From the NCBI GenBank assembly GCA_023667695.1, contig JAMOZY010000002.1:180460-244459 (forward strand): DNA of 64,000 bases, read 5' to 3'. Positions 1-9,277 of this stretch are shown here, in pieces. Below the pieces are notes generated by a model. That model did not search any database and was not told the DNA's origin. It saw nothing but the letters and a program-made list of their open reading frames with translations. This stretch comes from Clostridium sp. Its GTDB lineage: Bacteria; Bacillota; Clostridia; Lachnospirales; Lachnospiraceae. Each line of letters begins with the position of its first letter. Within the stretch, counting starts at the first letter, position 1. The position numbers were made by a program, and so were the translations under genes.

Positions 1-1
1 T

Positions 2-415
2 CTGTTCCCCGTAGGCAGACTGGATAAGGATACCGAAGGTCTGCTTCTGATTACCAACGACGGAGGACTGGCCCACCGGCTTTTGTCTCCGAAAAAGCAT
101 GTAGACAAAACCTATTATGTAGAGGTAGATACTCCGATTCCCGCTACTGCCTTCCGCCAGTTTCAGGAAGGAATGGATATCGGAGAACAGCATCGGACGC
201 TGCCTGCTGTTCTGGAAATCCTTTCTCCTGTCACCGCACACCTTACCATCCAGGAAGGGAAGTTTCATCAAGTGAAGCGTATGTTCCATGTTGTGGGCTG
301 TGAGGTTACCTATCTAAAACGAATCCGCATGGGTTCTCTGGAGCTGGATGCCTCTCTGCCACCCGGCGGCAGCCGGAAGCTGACACCGGAGGAGCTGAAT
401 GCTTTATCACGTTAA
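2..415 (+). CDS. 16S/23S rRNA pseudouridine synthase, RsuA/RluB family (3' part)
   Basis: This is the C-terminal part of a pseudouridine synthase that isomerises a specific uridine in rRNA. The reading frame is open from the window edge and begins with the family's catalytic motif, GRLDKDTEGLLLITND, where the Asp after GRL is the nucleophile. The later GKFHQVKRMF and the hydrophobic-basic LKRIRMG segments match the end of the RsuA/RluB/RluE fold. The N-terminal S4 domain lies outside the window, so the exact target (16S or 23S) cannot be told. tyrA follows on the same strand about 60 bp downstream. The family assignment is firm; the subfamily is open. Confidence 0.9.
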   Translation: MFPVGRLDKDTEGLLLITNDGGLAHRLLSPKKHVDKTYYVEVDTPIPATAFRQFQEGMDIGEQHRTLPAVLEILSPVTAHLTIQEGKFHQVKRMFHVVGCEVTYLKRIRMGSLELDASLPPGGSRKLTPEELNALSR

Positions 416-478
416 CGCATTGACACAACCAGCGTTTCGGGATACAATATGGAAAGCATAAAAAAGAAGGGTATTATT

Positions 479-1585
479 ATGAATTTATCCAGTCATTTTA
501 CAATTGGATTTATTGGGTTGGGGCTGATTGGAGGCTCTATTGCCAAATCCATCCGGAGAATTTTTCCGGATTATACCATCGTTGCCTTTGATGTTGACCG
601 GAATGCACTGCAGGTGGCAGTTCAGGATGGTACGGTTACAATACCGGCAGAACAGATTGATTCGGTTTTCGCTCCATGTGATTATATTTTCCTGTGCGCA
701 CCGGTTCATTATAATATTGAATACTTATCTCTGTTAAAGCCCCTGATGAAGCCGGATTGTATCCTGACGGATGTGGGCAGTGTCAAAACGGATATCTATC
801 AGGCGGTCCTGGACCAGGAGCTGAATGATTTCTTCATCGGCGGTCATCCCATGGTAGGCTCGGAACGCTCTGGCTATGAGGCTGCCAGTGACCACCTGAT
901 TGAAAATGCGTATTACTTTATCACGCCCTCTTCTTCTGTGGAACAGACACGGGTGGAAGAATTCAGCACCTTCATTGAGGATTTGGGTGCCATTACCATT
1001 ATATACTCCCCAGCCCGTCATGACCAGACTACAGCATACATCAGTCATATTCCCCACATCATCGCTTCGGAGCTGGTGAACCTGGTACGGGAAAAGGATG
1101 ATTCCAAGGGAATGAACCGCCAGCTGGCGGCAGGCGGCTTCAAGGACATTACCCGGATTGCTTCCTCCAATCCGATTATATGGGAGCATATTCTTCTTAG
1201 TAATCCCAACAACATCATTGCCGGTCTGGAGGAATACATCGAAGATTTGCAGCAAATCGTACAGGCTATTCTTAAAAAGGACGCCCGCTATATCCATGAT
1301 TTCTTTCAGAATGCACAGGAATACCGGGACTCGATTCCCAATAATGCTACCGGCGTTATCCGGATGAATTATGAGATATTCGTGGATATTCCGGATGAAC
1401 CCTGTGCTATTGCCGGAGTAATTAACTGCATCGGCACAAGGAATATTAATCTAAAGAATCTTGGCATCTCCCATAACCGGGAGGATGAGGAAGGGGTACT
1501 GCGGATATCCTTTTATGAAAAAAAGGATGCAGATGCCTCTGCCGCACTATTACGGGAGCAGGGCTATATGGTATACGAACGATGA
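479..1585 (+). CDS. tyrA: Prephenate dehydrogenase with C-terminal ACT domain
   Basis: TyrA oxidatively decarboxylates prephenate to 4-hydroxyphenylpyruvate with NAD(P)+ in tyrosine synthesis. The N terminus has the Rossmann signature IGFIGLGLIGGS. GGHPMVGSERSG and the HIPHIIASELV helix are typical of the catalytic domain. The last roughly 75 residues (from NYEIFVDIPDEPCAIAGVI) form an ACT domain, expected to sense tyrosine. An upstream in-frame ATG at 449 exists. The ATG at 479 is preferred because an AGAAGGG Shine-Dalgarno sequence sits about 7 bases before it and the Rossmann strand then starts near residue 8. aroA follows 62 bp downstream on the same strand, so the two probably share a transcript for aromatic amino acid synthesis. 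Confidence 0.95.
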   Translation: MNLSSHFTIGFIGLGLIGGSIAKSIRRIFPDYTIVAFDVDRNALQVAVQDGTVTIPAEQIDSVFAPCDYIFLCAPVHYNIEYLSLLKPLMKPDCILTDVGSVKTDIYQAVLDQELNDFFIGGHPMVGSERSGYEAASDHLIENAYYFITPSSSVEQTRVEEFSTFIEDLGAITIIYSPARHDQTTAYISHIPHIIASELVNLVREKDDSKGMNRQLAAGGFKDITRIASSNPIIWEHILLSNPNNIIAGLEEYIEDLQQIVQAILKKDARYIHDFFQNAQEYRDSIPNNATGVIRMNYEIFVDIPDEPCAIAGVINCIGTRNINLKNLGISHNREDEEGVLRISFYEKKDADASAALLREQGYMVYER

Positions 1586-1647
1586 GCCAACGGTGCGGTT
1601 TGGCATTTATTCTCTATAAAACCATTGGATAAAATAAGGAGCATAGT

Positions 1648-2925
1648 ATGTTAGTTACAAAAAAAACTTCTCTGAAGGGTGCGCTTACCGTTCCGGGAGA
1701 TAAGTCTATTTCACACAGAACCATTATGCTGGGGGCATTGGCGGAAGGCACGACTGAGGTCCATGGCTTTCTACAGGGAGCGGACTGTCTGTCCTCGATT
1801 GCCTGCTTTCGGAGCATGGGAATCGAAATTGAAAATCAGCAGACAGTTGTCCGAATCCATGGGAAAGGACTTCATGGCTTACAGGCTCCCGCTGCCGTTT
1901 TGGATGTCGGGAACAGCGGCACCACCACCCGGCTTATGTCCGGTATCTTAGCCGCTCAGTCCTTTTCCTGTACTGTAACCGGAGACAACTCCATTCAGAA
2001 GCGTCCCATGGGACGAATCATCACTCCATTATCCCAAATGGGTGCGGATATTACCAGTCTCCGGAACAACGGCTGTGCGCCTCTCCATATCCAGGGTCGT
2101 CCATTAACCGGAATCCATTATGTATCACCAGTGGCTTCTGCCCAGGTAAAATCTGCCATCCTTTTGGCTGGACTGTATGCAGAAGGGGAAACCAGCGTTA
2201 CAGAGCCTTATGTATCCAGAAATCATACGGAATTAATGCTGGAGGCCTTCGGCGGTGATATTCATTGCAATGATACCACTGCTACCGTCCGTTCCATTCC
2301 AAGACTGGAGGCACAGAACATTTCTGTTCCGGGCGATATCTCCTCTGCCGCTTATTTCATTGCCGCCGGACTGATTACACCTCATTCCTGCATTACCATT
2401 CGCAAGGTAGGAATCAACCCTACCAGAGATGGTATCCTGGAGGTTTGTCAGGCAATGGGTGGGGATATTCAGATTGAAGTCATCCCACAGACCGTCGGAG
2501 AACCGGTTGCCGATATTACCGTTCGTACCAGTCAGTTGAAGGGAACCGTAATCGGAGGCAGTATGATTCCAAGATTGATTGATGAAATACCCGTTATTGC
2601 CATTCTTGCCTGCTTTGCAGAAGGCACTACTGTCATTCAGGATGCCCAGGAACTAAAGGTGAAGGAGTCCAACCGAATTGATGTCATGGTAAAGAACCTG
2701 ACTGCCATGGGGGCTGATATTGAAGGAACCGATGATGGGATGGTCATTCATGGCGGTATGCCATTGCATGGTGCAGTCATTGACAGCCAGTTAGACCACC
2801 GTATCGCCATGAGCTTTGCCATTGCTGGTATGAACGCAGATGGAGAAACTGAAATCACAGGTGGAGAATGTGTCACGATTTCCTATCCGGACTTTTATCA
2901 GGATTTAGCAACGCTATCCAGGTAG
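1648..2925 (+). CDS. aroA: 3-phosphoshikimate 1-carboxyvinyltransferase (EPSP synthase)
   Basis: AroA transfers the enolpyruvyl group of phosphoenolpyruvate to shikimate 3-phosphate, the sixth step of the shikimate pathway. Length (425 aa) is normal. Family motifs are in order: PGDKSISHRTIMLGALA near the N terminus, DVGNSGTTTRLMSG for phosphate binding, the duplicated beta-prism segments, KVKESNRIDVM, and DHRIAMSFAIAG near the C terminus. The ATG at 1648 has an AAGGAG ribosome site about 8 bases upstream. It follows tyrA and ends in a hairpin terminator that overlaps its own stop codon. I see no sign of truncation. Confidence 0.97.
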   Translation: MLVTKKTSLKGALTVPGDKSISHRTIMLGALAEGTTEVHGFLQGADCLSSIACFRSMGIEIENQQTVVRIHGKGLHGLQAPAAVLDVGNSGTTTRLMSGILAAQSFSCTVTGDNSIQKRPMGRIITPLSQMGADITSLRNNGCAPLHIQGRPLTGIHYVSPVASAQVKSAILLAGLYAEGETSVTEPYVSRNHTELMLEAFGGDIHCNDTTATVRSIPRLEAQNISVPGDISSAAYFIAAGLITPHSCITIRKVGINPTRDGILEVCQAMGGDIQIEVIPQTVGEPVADITVRTSQLKGTVIGGSMIPRLIDEIPVIAILACFAEGTTVIQDAQELKVKESNRIDVMVKNLTAMGADIEGTDDGMVIHGGMPLHGAVIDSQLDHRIAMSFAIAGMNADGETEITGGECVTISYPDFYQDLATLSR

Positions 2926-2933
2926 CGTTTTTT
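2911..2933 (+). terminator. Rho-independent terminator of tyrA-aroA
   Basis: The stem ACGCTA/TAGCGT with loop TCCAGG is followed by six T residues. The stem contains the aroA stop codon (TAG at 2923-2925), so the terminator is built into the last codons of the gene. Confidence 0.75.
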
Positions 2934-2943
2934 CTCATTATGC

Positions 2944-2973
2944 AAAAAGTCCTCCACCCTGCGGTGAAGGACT
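2944..2973 (-). terminator. Rho-independent terminator for the leftward small-gene transcript
   Basis: Read on the minus strand, an 11-bp stem with one mismatch (2948-2958 with 2963-2973, loop of four) is followed by TTTTT. It faces the aroA terminator, so the two transcription units converge here. Confidence 0.75.
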
Positions 2974-2999
2974 ATACGTTGACCCATCCCTGATTCGAA

Positions 3000-3221
3000 T
3001 TACCACTCTTTGGTAAGCTCTGATTCTTCAATTCCATATAAGCGTTGAAATTCTTTTTTGTCCTTCTCACTTTTTATCAGCATGATATCTTCAAACCTTC
3101 CGGTTTCTAAATCCTTAAAGCCTGCCACCTGCTCTCCGGTGCAAATGCTGGCACGGATTACCGGTTTTTTCCTGCTTTTATCGTATTCTAATTTTATGCT
3201 CTCTTTTTTTCTTCCAAACAT
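3000..3221 (-). CDS. Conserved small protein of unknown function
   Basis: This 73-aa protein is charged and starts MFGRKKESIKLEYDKSRKKP. It contains a VIRASICTGEQVAGFKD segment and an acidic C terminus (YGIEESELTKEW). It has no signal peptide or membrane segment. The start has a GAGGT ribosome site at good spacing. I recall similar short proteins in Lachnospiraceae under uninformative names, but I cannot assign a function. It is the last gene before the leftward terminator at 2944-2973. Confidence 0.65.
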   Translation of the reverse strand: MFGRKKESIKLEYDKSRKKPVIRASICTGEQVAGFKDLETGRFEDIMLIKSEKDKKEFQRLYGIEESELTKEW

Positions 3222-3307
3222 TCCGTACCTCTTGAACCCTTATCTTGCGCTTTCTATTTCAATATGGAGCTGGCTTTCTGCCTTTGGGTGTCGATTATGC
3301 CCCGGGA

Positions 3308-3505
3308 TTAACCGAATTCATTCCGCTGAATCCGGACCTGGTTAAAATGCTCTAACAGATATGCGACATCCTCTTGTCTGGTGCTGATATTGGGGATGGA
3401 TAACACTTCCTGTCCAGCCTCATTCATCGCCCGAAGTCCATAACTGGTTAATTGATTCTCTTCTTCCTTCGTACTGTTCGAAACGGTCATGGCATAACGA
3501 ATCAT
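3308..3505 (-). CDS. Small protein, possibly DUF6514-like
   Basis: This 65-aa product has the look of the short clostridial DUF6514 family: an N-terminal strand, a TSYGLRAMN segment, and a C-terminal ISTRQEDVAYLLEHFNQVRI pattern. That assignment is from memory of the family and is tentative. The ATG has an AAGGAG ribosome site about 8 bases upstream. It has no transmembrane segment or cysteine motif. It lies between the TPR membrane protein and the 73-aa protein on the same strand. Confidence 0.6.
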   Translation of the reverse strand: MIRYAMTVSNSTKEEENQLTSYGLRAMNEAGQEVLSIPNISTRQEDVAYLLEHFNQVRIQRNEFG

Positions 3506-3613
3506 CTTTTTTCAGCTCCTTCACAATTTTGTACAGTGCTTTTGTCTGTACCCTTATTGTACCTTGAAAGAGCCTGGAAACCCACGGTTAACCTTCGTAT
3601 TTTTTCGACCTCT

Positions 3614-4450
3614 TTATTGCAATTTCAAAAAGGCTAACCGTTTTACCGCCTCCTGTGCATAGATACTGTCTCCGCCATTCTCCGCTACGAAAGCAAGACA
3701 CTCCCGTTCCTTTTCCTTATTTTCAAAATGCTGATAAACTCTGGCAAGAAAATAGCGGCTGTATACCTGTGTTAGTCTTGGATTTTCTTTTTCCAGACAC
3801 TCCAAGAAAAATGCTTCCGCTCCTTCATAATTTCCCTGCTCCATGGCCAGCAGAACCTTCTTCATCTGATAAGCCTGCTCCATGGCTTCCCGACTGGATT
3901 TTAAAAGTCTGGGTTCTTCAAGGACTTCCTTTATCTGCATCAACATCTGTTCAGCCTGCTCCATATTATGAAGTCGTAAATATATCGCCGCCAGATTATT
4001 ATAATAGGTAATTTTATAATTAGCACCGGATGCATTATTCGGAAATTCTACCGGTGTACTTAACAATAACTCCAAACTTTTTTCTGTTTCTCCCAAATCC
4101 AGATAGGCAACCGAAAGATTGAGCTTTATCGTTTGCTCATGTCGGTTCTTCACCTGCTGGGTCACAAAAAGATGCTGCTGCTTTTGAAACCCTTCCCATG
4201 TATTCTTAAAGTCCTGGATTCTGCATTCCTCTGACCGAATTCTTGCCAGTTTATTCAACCGCTTTCCCAACAGCAATTGATAAACGAATACACAGCAGAC
4301 TACCCATATTAACATAAACGGCAGCCAAACCAGAAATTCAGCGTATTCCATACCTCCCGGCATCATCCTCGCAATCACTATTCCAAGCAAAAACGCTCCT
4401 CCAAAGGCTGCAACAAAATACCAGATAAACAAGTCCTTATAAAAATTCAT
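3614..4450 (-). CDS. Membrane-anchored tetratricopeptide-repeat protein
   Basis: The 278-aa protein has two hydrophobic segments near the N terminus (about residues 7-28 and 39-61), then a basic stretch and a helical cytoplasmic part. That part carries TPR-like motifs (LNLSVAYLDLGETEKSLELL, YYNNLAAIYLRLHNMEQAEQ, LLAMEQGNYEGAEAFFLECL, RYFLARVYQHFENKEKEREC). TPRs usually mediate protein-protein contacts, so a scaffolding role at the membrane is likely; the partner is unknown. It is about 25 bp downstream of the DUF3990 module and on the same strand. Confidence 0.75.
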   Translation of the reverse strand: MNFYKDLFIWYFVAAFGGAFLLGIVIARMMPGGMEYAEFLVWLPFMLIWVVCCVFVYQLLLGKRLNKLARIRSEECRIQDFKNTWEGFQKQQHLFVTQQVKNRHEQTIKLNLSVAYLDLGETEKSLELLLSTPVEFPNNASGANYKITYYNNLAAIYLRLHNMEQAEQMLMQIKEVLEEPRLLKSSREAMEQAYQMKKVLLAMEQGNYEGAEAFFLECLEKENPRLTQVYSRYFLARVYQHFENKEKERECLAFVAENGGDSIYAQEAVKRLAFLKLQ

Positions 4451-4475
4451 ATTCCACCACCGCTCCTTACATTAT

Positions 4476-4739
4476 TTATTGTATCTTATCAAAATCATCT
4501 CCATGGGTCCGCTTTCCAATTTCGTTTTTGAACATTTCTGCAATATCCGATGGACCATTCCACCAGAGCTTGGATTCTTCCTCGTATAACAATCTTCCAG
4601 TATTGGAAGTCATAAATCTTGGCAATAATTCGGTTGCTCTTACCTGCATATCCTCAGCAAGCTCATCTATAATCATTGTTATAAGCAAATCAATTGCATT
4701 TTTCTTTTTTTTCTCTAAGGTCTGCATTTCTATAGCCAT
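4476..4739 (-). CDS. 87-aa protein, third gene of the DUF3791/DUF3990 module
   Basis: This small protein starts MAIEMQTLEKKKKNAIDLLI and is predicted to be mostly helical (IDELAEDMQVRATELLPRFM), with a WWNGPSDIAEMFKNEI tail. I do not recognise its family. Its start overlaps the end of the DUF3990 gene by 10 bp, which implies translational coupling. It could be an accessory or antitoxin subunit of the module; that is inferred only from position and size. The ribosome site upstream is weak, consistent with coupling. Confidence 0.6.
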   Translation of the reverse strand: MAIEMQTLEKKKKNAIDLLITMIIDELAEDMQVRATELLPRFMTSNTGRLLYEEESKLWWNGPSDIAEMFKNEIGKRTHGDDFDKIQ

Positions 4740-5293
4740 ATTTGCTCACTTTCTATAAATGTAAGACATTTTAATGCCCTATCCGTTCTAAAACAAAACT
4801 GATCCTGTAATCGTTCCGGAAGCAACAAACCAACACATATCTCATCTGCAGATTTCGTACCAATTTCTCCAAATACGCCTGCCATATAGGTTGTTATCGT
4901 CGCATTCGTATTATCATTTGCTATTTTTCCGGCAATGATATCAAAATTCTTCAATTCCTGAACAATCTCCGAAAAATCATTCTTTCTTCTATGTCCAACA
5001 ATACAGTGAAGCCAATCCGCATCTGTTGTAGGATATGTTTTAATTAATAATTCCAAAGTGGCTTTGAATTGAAATACCGATATCATACCATAGTTCTGCC
5101 CAGCATCTACAATACCATTTGCCATTGCTTTTCTGGTACTGATTTTTGTAAAATTCTCCGCCTGCTGCCGCGAGGTAGTAAGATAGAACCCTTGACCAAA
5201 ATCTTTATATTTTGCACATTGTTTCCAATCAGGGATTTGCACCTCACAGTAGCTTCCATGATATAAAACCGTATCATTTGTTAGCTCCTGCAA
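4730..5293 (-). CDS. DUF3990 protein, ADP-ribosyltransferase-like
   Basis: The 187-aa protein carries the DUF3990 signature: LYHGS at residues 10-14 and DFGQGFYLTT at 31-40, followed by QAENFTKISTRKA. This arrangement resembles the NAD-binding half of ADP-ribosyltransferase folds, and a late Glu-containing segment (FGEIGTKSADEICVGLL) could hold a catalytic Glu. The biochemical role is inference. It overlaps the DUF3791 gene upstream by 20 bp and the 87-aa gene downstream by 10 bp, so the three are translated as a unit. DUF3791 and DUF3990 are commonly neighbours in Firmicutes, which suggests toxin-antitoxin-like behaviour. Confidence 0.75.
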   Translation of the reverse strand: MQELTNDTVLYHGSYCEVQIPDWKQCAKYKDFGQGFYLTTSRQQAENFTKISTRKAMANGIVDAGQNYGMISVFQFKATLELLIKTYPTTDADWLHCIVGHRRKNDFSEIVQELKNFDIIAGKIANDNTNATITTYMAGVFGEIGTKSADEICVGLLLPERLQDQFCFRTDRALKCLTFIESEQIWL

Positions 5294-5510
5294 TATCTTC
5301 GACCCCCTTATTTTTTAAATATGCTGCAATATCTTCAAATACTGCTTCATCACCCTCGACATGAAAGATACCAAAGCCTTCCTCAATATACTGCAAAACA
5401 TCATACGCTTCAAATATTGCAACAATTCTTTCCATCGGCTGATTCCATCTCTCAAAAGCCAGTCTTATCATTCTTGTCTGCATATATATTATTTGCTGTC
5501 TTTCGTTCAT
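5274..5510 (-). CDS. DUF3791 small protein
   Basis: The 78-aa product starts MNERQQIIYMQTRMIRLAFE. It is helical with an acidic middle (EEGFGIFHVEGDEAVFEDIA), typical of the DUF3791 proteins found next to DUF3990. A longer frame begins at 5555. The ATG at 5510 is preferred because the family starts near this motif and a GGTGGTG stretch lies just upstream. It is the first gene of the three-gene module and ends inside the DUF3990 start region. It is a candidate antitoxin or specificity partner; function is not established from sequence. Confidence 0.7.
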   Translation of the reverse strand: MNERQQIIYMQTRMIRLAFERWNQPMERIVAIFEAYDVLQYIEEGFGIFHVEGDEAVFEDIAAYLKNKGVEDIAGANK

Positions 5511-5558
5511 AGTCACCACCATGTCCTTCCATTCCCTGCCCGGTAACAGGCACACCTG

Positions 5559-6584
5559 TCACAGAATCAGCATCGCATCCCCAAAGCTAAAGAACCGATA
5601 CCGCTCCGATACCGCTCTTTCATAAGCATGTAAGACCGTCTCCCGGTCTGCCAGAGCAGATACCAGCATAATCAATGTGGACTCCGGCAAATGAAAGTTC
5701 GTAATCAGACAATCCACCGTCTTAAACACATAACCCGGATAGATAAAAATATCGGTCCATCCACTGGATGCCGGAACATGGCCATCTTCATCCGCTACCG
5801 ATTCTATGGTTCTGGTACTGGTGGTTCCTACTGAAATCACCCGCCCGCCTGCTGCCTTCGTCTCATTTATCATCTTTGCCGCTTCCTCGTCTACCATATA
5901 GAATTCCGAATGCATATGATGCTCTAACACATTCTCCTCCTTGACCGGCCGAAAGGTTCCCAGGCCTACATGGAGAGTAACCTTCGCAATCCGGATTCCC
6001 TTCGCCTCTATCCGTTGCAGCAGCTCCTTCGTAAAATGCAGACCCGCTGTCGGTGCAGCAGCAGAACCGTCATACTTAGCATATACGGTCTGATACCGGT
6101 TCTTATCCTGCAGTTGATGGGTAATATAGGGTGGAAGCGGCATTTGCCCCAGTTGGTCTAACAGCTCCTCAAAGATTCCTTCATACTCAAATCGAATGAG
6201 CCGGTTTCCTTCCTCTACCACATCGATTACTTCTCCGGTCAATAATCCGTTTCCAAAACAGATTCTGGCACCGACTTTTGTCTTCTTTCCTGGTTTTACC
6301 AGCGTTTCCCAGACCTTTTCTTCCTTTCGTTTCAGAAGCAGGACTTCTATGGAGGCTCCGGTTCCCTCCTTCACCCCCATGAGTCTTGCCGGAATTACCT
6401 TTGTATTATTGATGACCAGACAATCCCCCGCATTCAAATAATCGATAACATCATAGAAATGCTTATGTTCGATTTCACCCGTATCCCTATGAAGCACCAT
6501 CAGCCTGGAATTATCCCGCTGTTCCAGAGGGTCCTGGGCAATCAGCTCCTCCGGCAGCTCATAATTAAAATCACTTCGTTTCAT
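5559..6584 (-). CDS. queA: S-adenosylmethionine:tRNA ribosyltransferase-isomerase
   Basis: QueA transfers and isomerises the ribosyl moiety of S-adenosylmethionine onto 7-aminomethyl-7-deazaguanine in tRNA, giving epoxyqueuosine. Length (341 aa) is normal. Characteristic stretches are [22 protein letters not shown] at the N terminus, [50 protein letters not shown], and [17 protein letters not shown] near the C terminus. Together with queD, queE, folE and queC at 26.4-29.1 kb it makes most of the queuosine pathway in this window. It lies downstream of pheT on the same strand. Confidence 0.96.
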   Translation of the reverse strand: MKRSDFNYELPEELIAQDPLEQRDNSRLMVLHRDTGEIEHKHFYDVIDYLNAGDCLVINNTKVIPARLMGVKEGTGASIEVLLLKRKEEKVWETLVKPGKKTKVGARICFGNGLLTGEVIDVVEEGNRLIRFEYEGIFEELLDQLGQMPLPPYITHQLQDKNRYQTVYAKYDGSAAAPTAGLHFTKELLQRIEAKGIRIAKVTLHVGLGTFRPVKEENVLEHHMHSEFYMVDEEAAKMINETKAAGGRVISVGTTSTRTIESVADEDGHVPASSGWTDIFIYPGYVFKTVDCLITNFHLPESTLIMLVSALADRETVLHAYERAVSERYRFFSFGDAMLIL

Positions 6585-6657
6585 ATTAATAACCTTATTC
6601 TACAGGCTGGCAAAGCCTTCACCTGTTTCTATCCATTCTCTGCGTATCCCGAACCGC

Positions 6658-9087
6658 TTAGCTGCGAAGCTCGATGCCCAGCTTCTTCAAGCCTTCCACA
6701 ATCTTTTCCGTAATGGCATTCACTTCATTTGCCTCCAGATTCCGGTCCTTCGCCCGGAAGGTCATGGTATAGGCAACGGACTTTTTCCCCTTGCCTACCT
6801 GCTCTCCTTCGTATACATCAAAAAGCTGATAGCTTTCCAACAGCTTACCGCCATGCTTCTTAATCACAGCTTCTACCTGTCCTACAAAAATAGTCTTCTC
6901 CATTACCATACTCAGGTCTCTGGTACTTGCCGGGAACCTGGCAACTCCCTCGTACTTCCGGTCAAAGGTAGCAAGCTCCGCCAGCCTCGGCAAATCAAGA
7001 ACCGCTACATAAACCTCTCCCTTCATATCATAATTATCCACTACCTCCGGATGAAGCTGACCGATATATCCCAGTACCATATCCTCCTTCCGGATTGCTG
7101 CCTGACGCCCCGGATGCAGGAACGGATAACCGCCCTGGGGATCATAGGTAAATGCATGGAACAGTCCCAGCTTCTGAAATAACTCCTCTACCACACCCTT
7201 CATGGTAAAGAAATCCCCTTCTCCATACATGCCAAGGGTCAGCATCTTCCGCTCCTCCGGAAGCTCCGTTAACGGCAATGCCTTTGGCAGATAGATATTT
7301 CCGATTTCATATAATCTGGCATTTTTATTTCTACGATTATAATTGGTTGCCAGAGAAGTAATCATTCCATTTAAGGAAATGGTCCGCATAATGGAGAAAT
7401 CCTCTCCTAATGGATTGGCAATCACAATCGCCTTCCGAAGCTCTGAATCCGCCGGAATCAACAGCTTATCATACACCTTCGGACTTTCAAAGGAATAGGT
7501 CATACCGCCGGAGAAACCATTGTTTTCGCAGACATCCCGTACCACATCCTCTACCAGCATTTCAAAAGACTTCTTACCAACCGTAGCCTCTCCACAAGGA
7601 AGCGTGGACGGAAGCTTATCGTATCCATACAGCCGTGCCACTTCCTCTGCCAAATCTGCCATACAATGCAGGTCCTGACGATAGGTTGGAATGGTCAACT
7701 GATTGGTTTCCTTATTGTAAGTCAGTCCCAGCCGTCCGAAAAAGTCTAGCATCTGCTCCTCCGGCACCTTCATTCCCAGCAGGCGGTTCATCTTCTCCGG
7801 CTCAAATGGTAATTCCCAAGGCTCCACCGGATTCGGATAAATGTCAATCACGCCATCTACTACTTCTCCACAGCCCAATTCCTCCACTAGCTGACAGGCA
7901 CGATTAATAGCCTCTAATGCCAGATTCGGGTCCAGTCCTTTTTCAAACTTGGAGGAAGCATCCGTCCGAAGTCCAATCCGTTTGGAAGCCAGACGGATAT
8001 TCGTACCATCAAAGCATGCCGCCTCAAATAACAGGGTAGAAATGCTGTCCGTAACCATGGAATTTTCACCACCCATAATACCGGCAATACCAATCTCCTT
8101 TTCACCATCACAAATCATCAGCACACCGGAATCCAAGGTACGCTCCTGCCCGTCCAGGGTTATGAACTTATCTCCATCCTTGGCACGCTTTACTACAATC
8201 TTATGACCGGCAACCGTATCCAAATCAAAGGCGTGCATTGGCTGACCGTATTCTTCCATGACATAGTTGGTAATATCTACCAGATTATTAATCGAACGGA
8301 TGCCCTGTGCCGCCAGCCGTTCCCGCATCCACTTTGGGGAAGGACCGATTTTTAAGTTCTTTACAACTCTTGCACAGTATCTTGGACAAAGGTCTGCAGC
8401 CTCCACCTCCACAGAGGCATATTGCTCTACTGCCCCACCCTTGGCGGTATCCGGTACCACCGGCGGATGGAAGGGCAGACCATAGGTAGCGGCGGCTTCC
8501 CGCGCCATCCCAATCATGCTAAAGCAATCCACCCGGTTCGAGGTAATCTCATACTCTACAACCGCATCATGTAATCCCAATGCTTCAATGGCATCCTCAC
8601 CAGGCTTCACGCCGGAATCCTCTGGGAATACATAGACGCCATCCTCCGGTGCTTCGGGATACAGGTCCCGGGAAGAACCTAATTCTTCAATAGCACACAT
8701 CATGCCAAAGGATTCTACCCCACGCAGCTTTCCTTTTTTAATCTTAATTCCATTTTCCGGCAGTGGACCGCCGTCATGTCCACCGGCTACCCTTCCGCCA
8801 TCCAATACGGTAGGTACCAGGTCCCCTTCCTTCAGATTCGGTGCGCCGGTTACAATCTGAAGTGGTGCATCCGCTCCAATATCCACCTGACAGATAATTA
8901 ATTTATCTGCATCCGGATGCCCTTCCATCTTCTCAATCCTGCCTACCACTATTTTCTCTAAATTCTTATCCTTTTTCTCGTAATTTTCTACATGGGAACC
9001 GGAAAGAGTAATGGCATCTACAAAATCCTCTACCTCTACATTCAAATCCGGTACATATGCCTTTAACCATGACATTGGTGTATTCAT
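6658..9087 (-). CDS. pheT: Phenylalanyl-tRNA synthetase beta subunit
   Basis: PheT is the beta subunit of the alpha2-beta2 phenylalanyl-tRNA synthetase. At 809 aa it is full length. An N-terminal EMAP/tRNA-binding domain (VGRIEKMEGHPDADKLIICQ) is followed by B3/B4 editing domains (SNRVDCFSMIGMAREAA), B5 (INNLVDITNYVMEEYGQPMH), a catalytic-like core (TDASSKFEKGLD), and a C-terminal anticodon-binding FDX-ACB domain (RFPASTRDLSMVMEK). It is 190 bp downstream of pheS and shares the T-box-controlled transcript. Confidence 0.97.
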   Translation of the reverse strand: MNTPMSWLKAYVPDLNVEVEDFVDAITLSGSHVENYEKKDKNLEKIVVGRIEKMEGHPDADKLIICQVDIGADAPLQIVTGAPNLKEGDLVPTVLDGGRVAGGHDGGPLPENGIKIKKGKLRGVESFGMMCAIEELGSSRDLYPEAPEDGVYVFPEDSGVKPGEDAIEALGLHDAVVEYEITSNRVDCFSMIGMAREAAATYGLPFHPPVVPDTAKGGAVEQYASVEVEAADLCPRYCARVVKNLKIGPSPKWMRERLAAQGIRSINNLVDITNYVMEEYGQPMHAFDLDTVAGHKIVVKRAKDGDKFITLDGQERTLDSGVLMICDGEKEIGIAGIMGGENSMVTDSISTLLFEAACFDGTNIRLASKRIGLRTDASSKFEKGLDPNLALEAINRACQLVEELGCGEVVDGVIDIYPNPVEPWELPFEPEKMNRLLGMKVPEEQMLDFFGRLGLTYNKETNQLTIPTYRQDLHCMADLAEEVARLYGYDKLPSTLPCGEATVGKKSFEMLVEDVVRDVCENNGFSGGMTYSFESPKVYDKLLIPADSELRKAIVIANPLGEDFSIMRTISLNGMITSLATNYNRRNKNARLYEIGNIYLPKALPLTELPEERKMLTLGMYGEGDFFTMKGVVEELFQKLGLFHAFTYDPQGGYPFLHPGRQAAIRKEDMVLGYIGQLHPEVVDNYDMKGEVYVAVLDLPRLAELATFDRKYEGVARFPASTRDLSMVMEKTIFVGQVEAVIKKHGGKLLESYQLFDVYEGEQVGKGKKSVAYTMTFRAKDRNLEANEVNAITEKIVEGLKKLGIELRS

Positions 9088-9277
9088 TCTATCCTTACCT
9101 CCTGAATCTCAATGAACAGCCATCCTTGCTGTCTATCATTCTCTATGCTTCTTTTTTTCTTCCTGTTTCTTATATTTACACGTTTTCTTTGTTCTATCTT
9201 TATCTTTCTGTCTGCAACATGACCTATGGCAGTTTTCCATACAGAAATCCGGCTCTCCTGCCTGTCAGCGAACGCCC

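Noticed and set aside
734..1297. Minus-strand frame of 187 codons inside tyrA
   Set aside because: It is antisense to a clear enzyme and has no recognisable domains.
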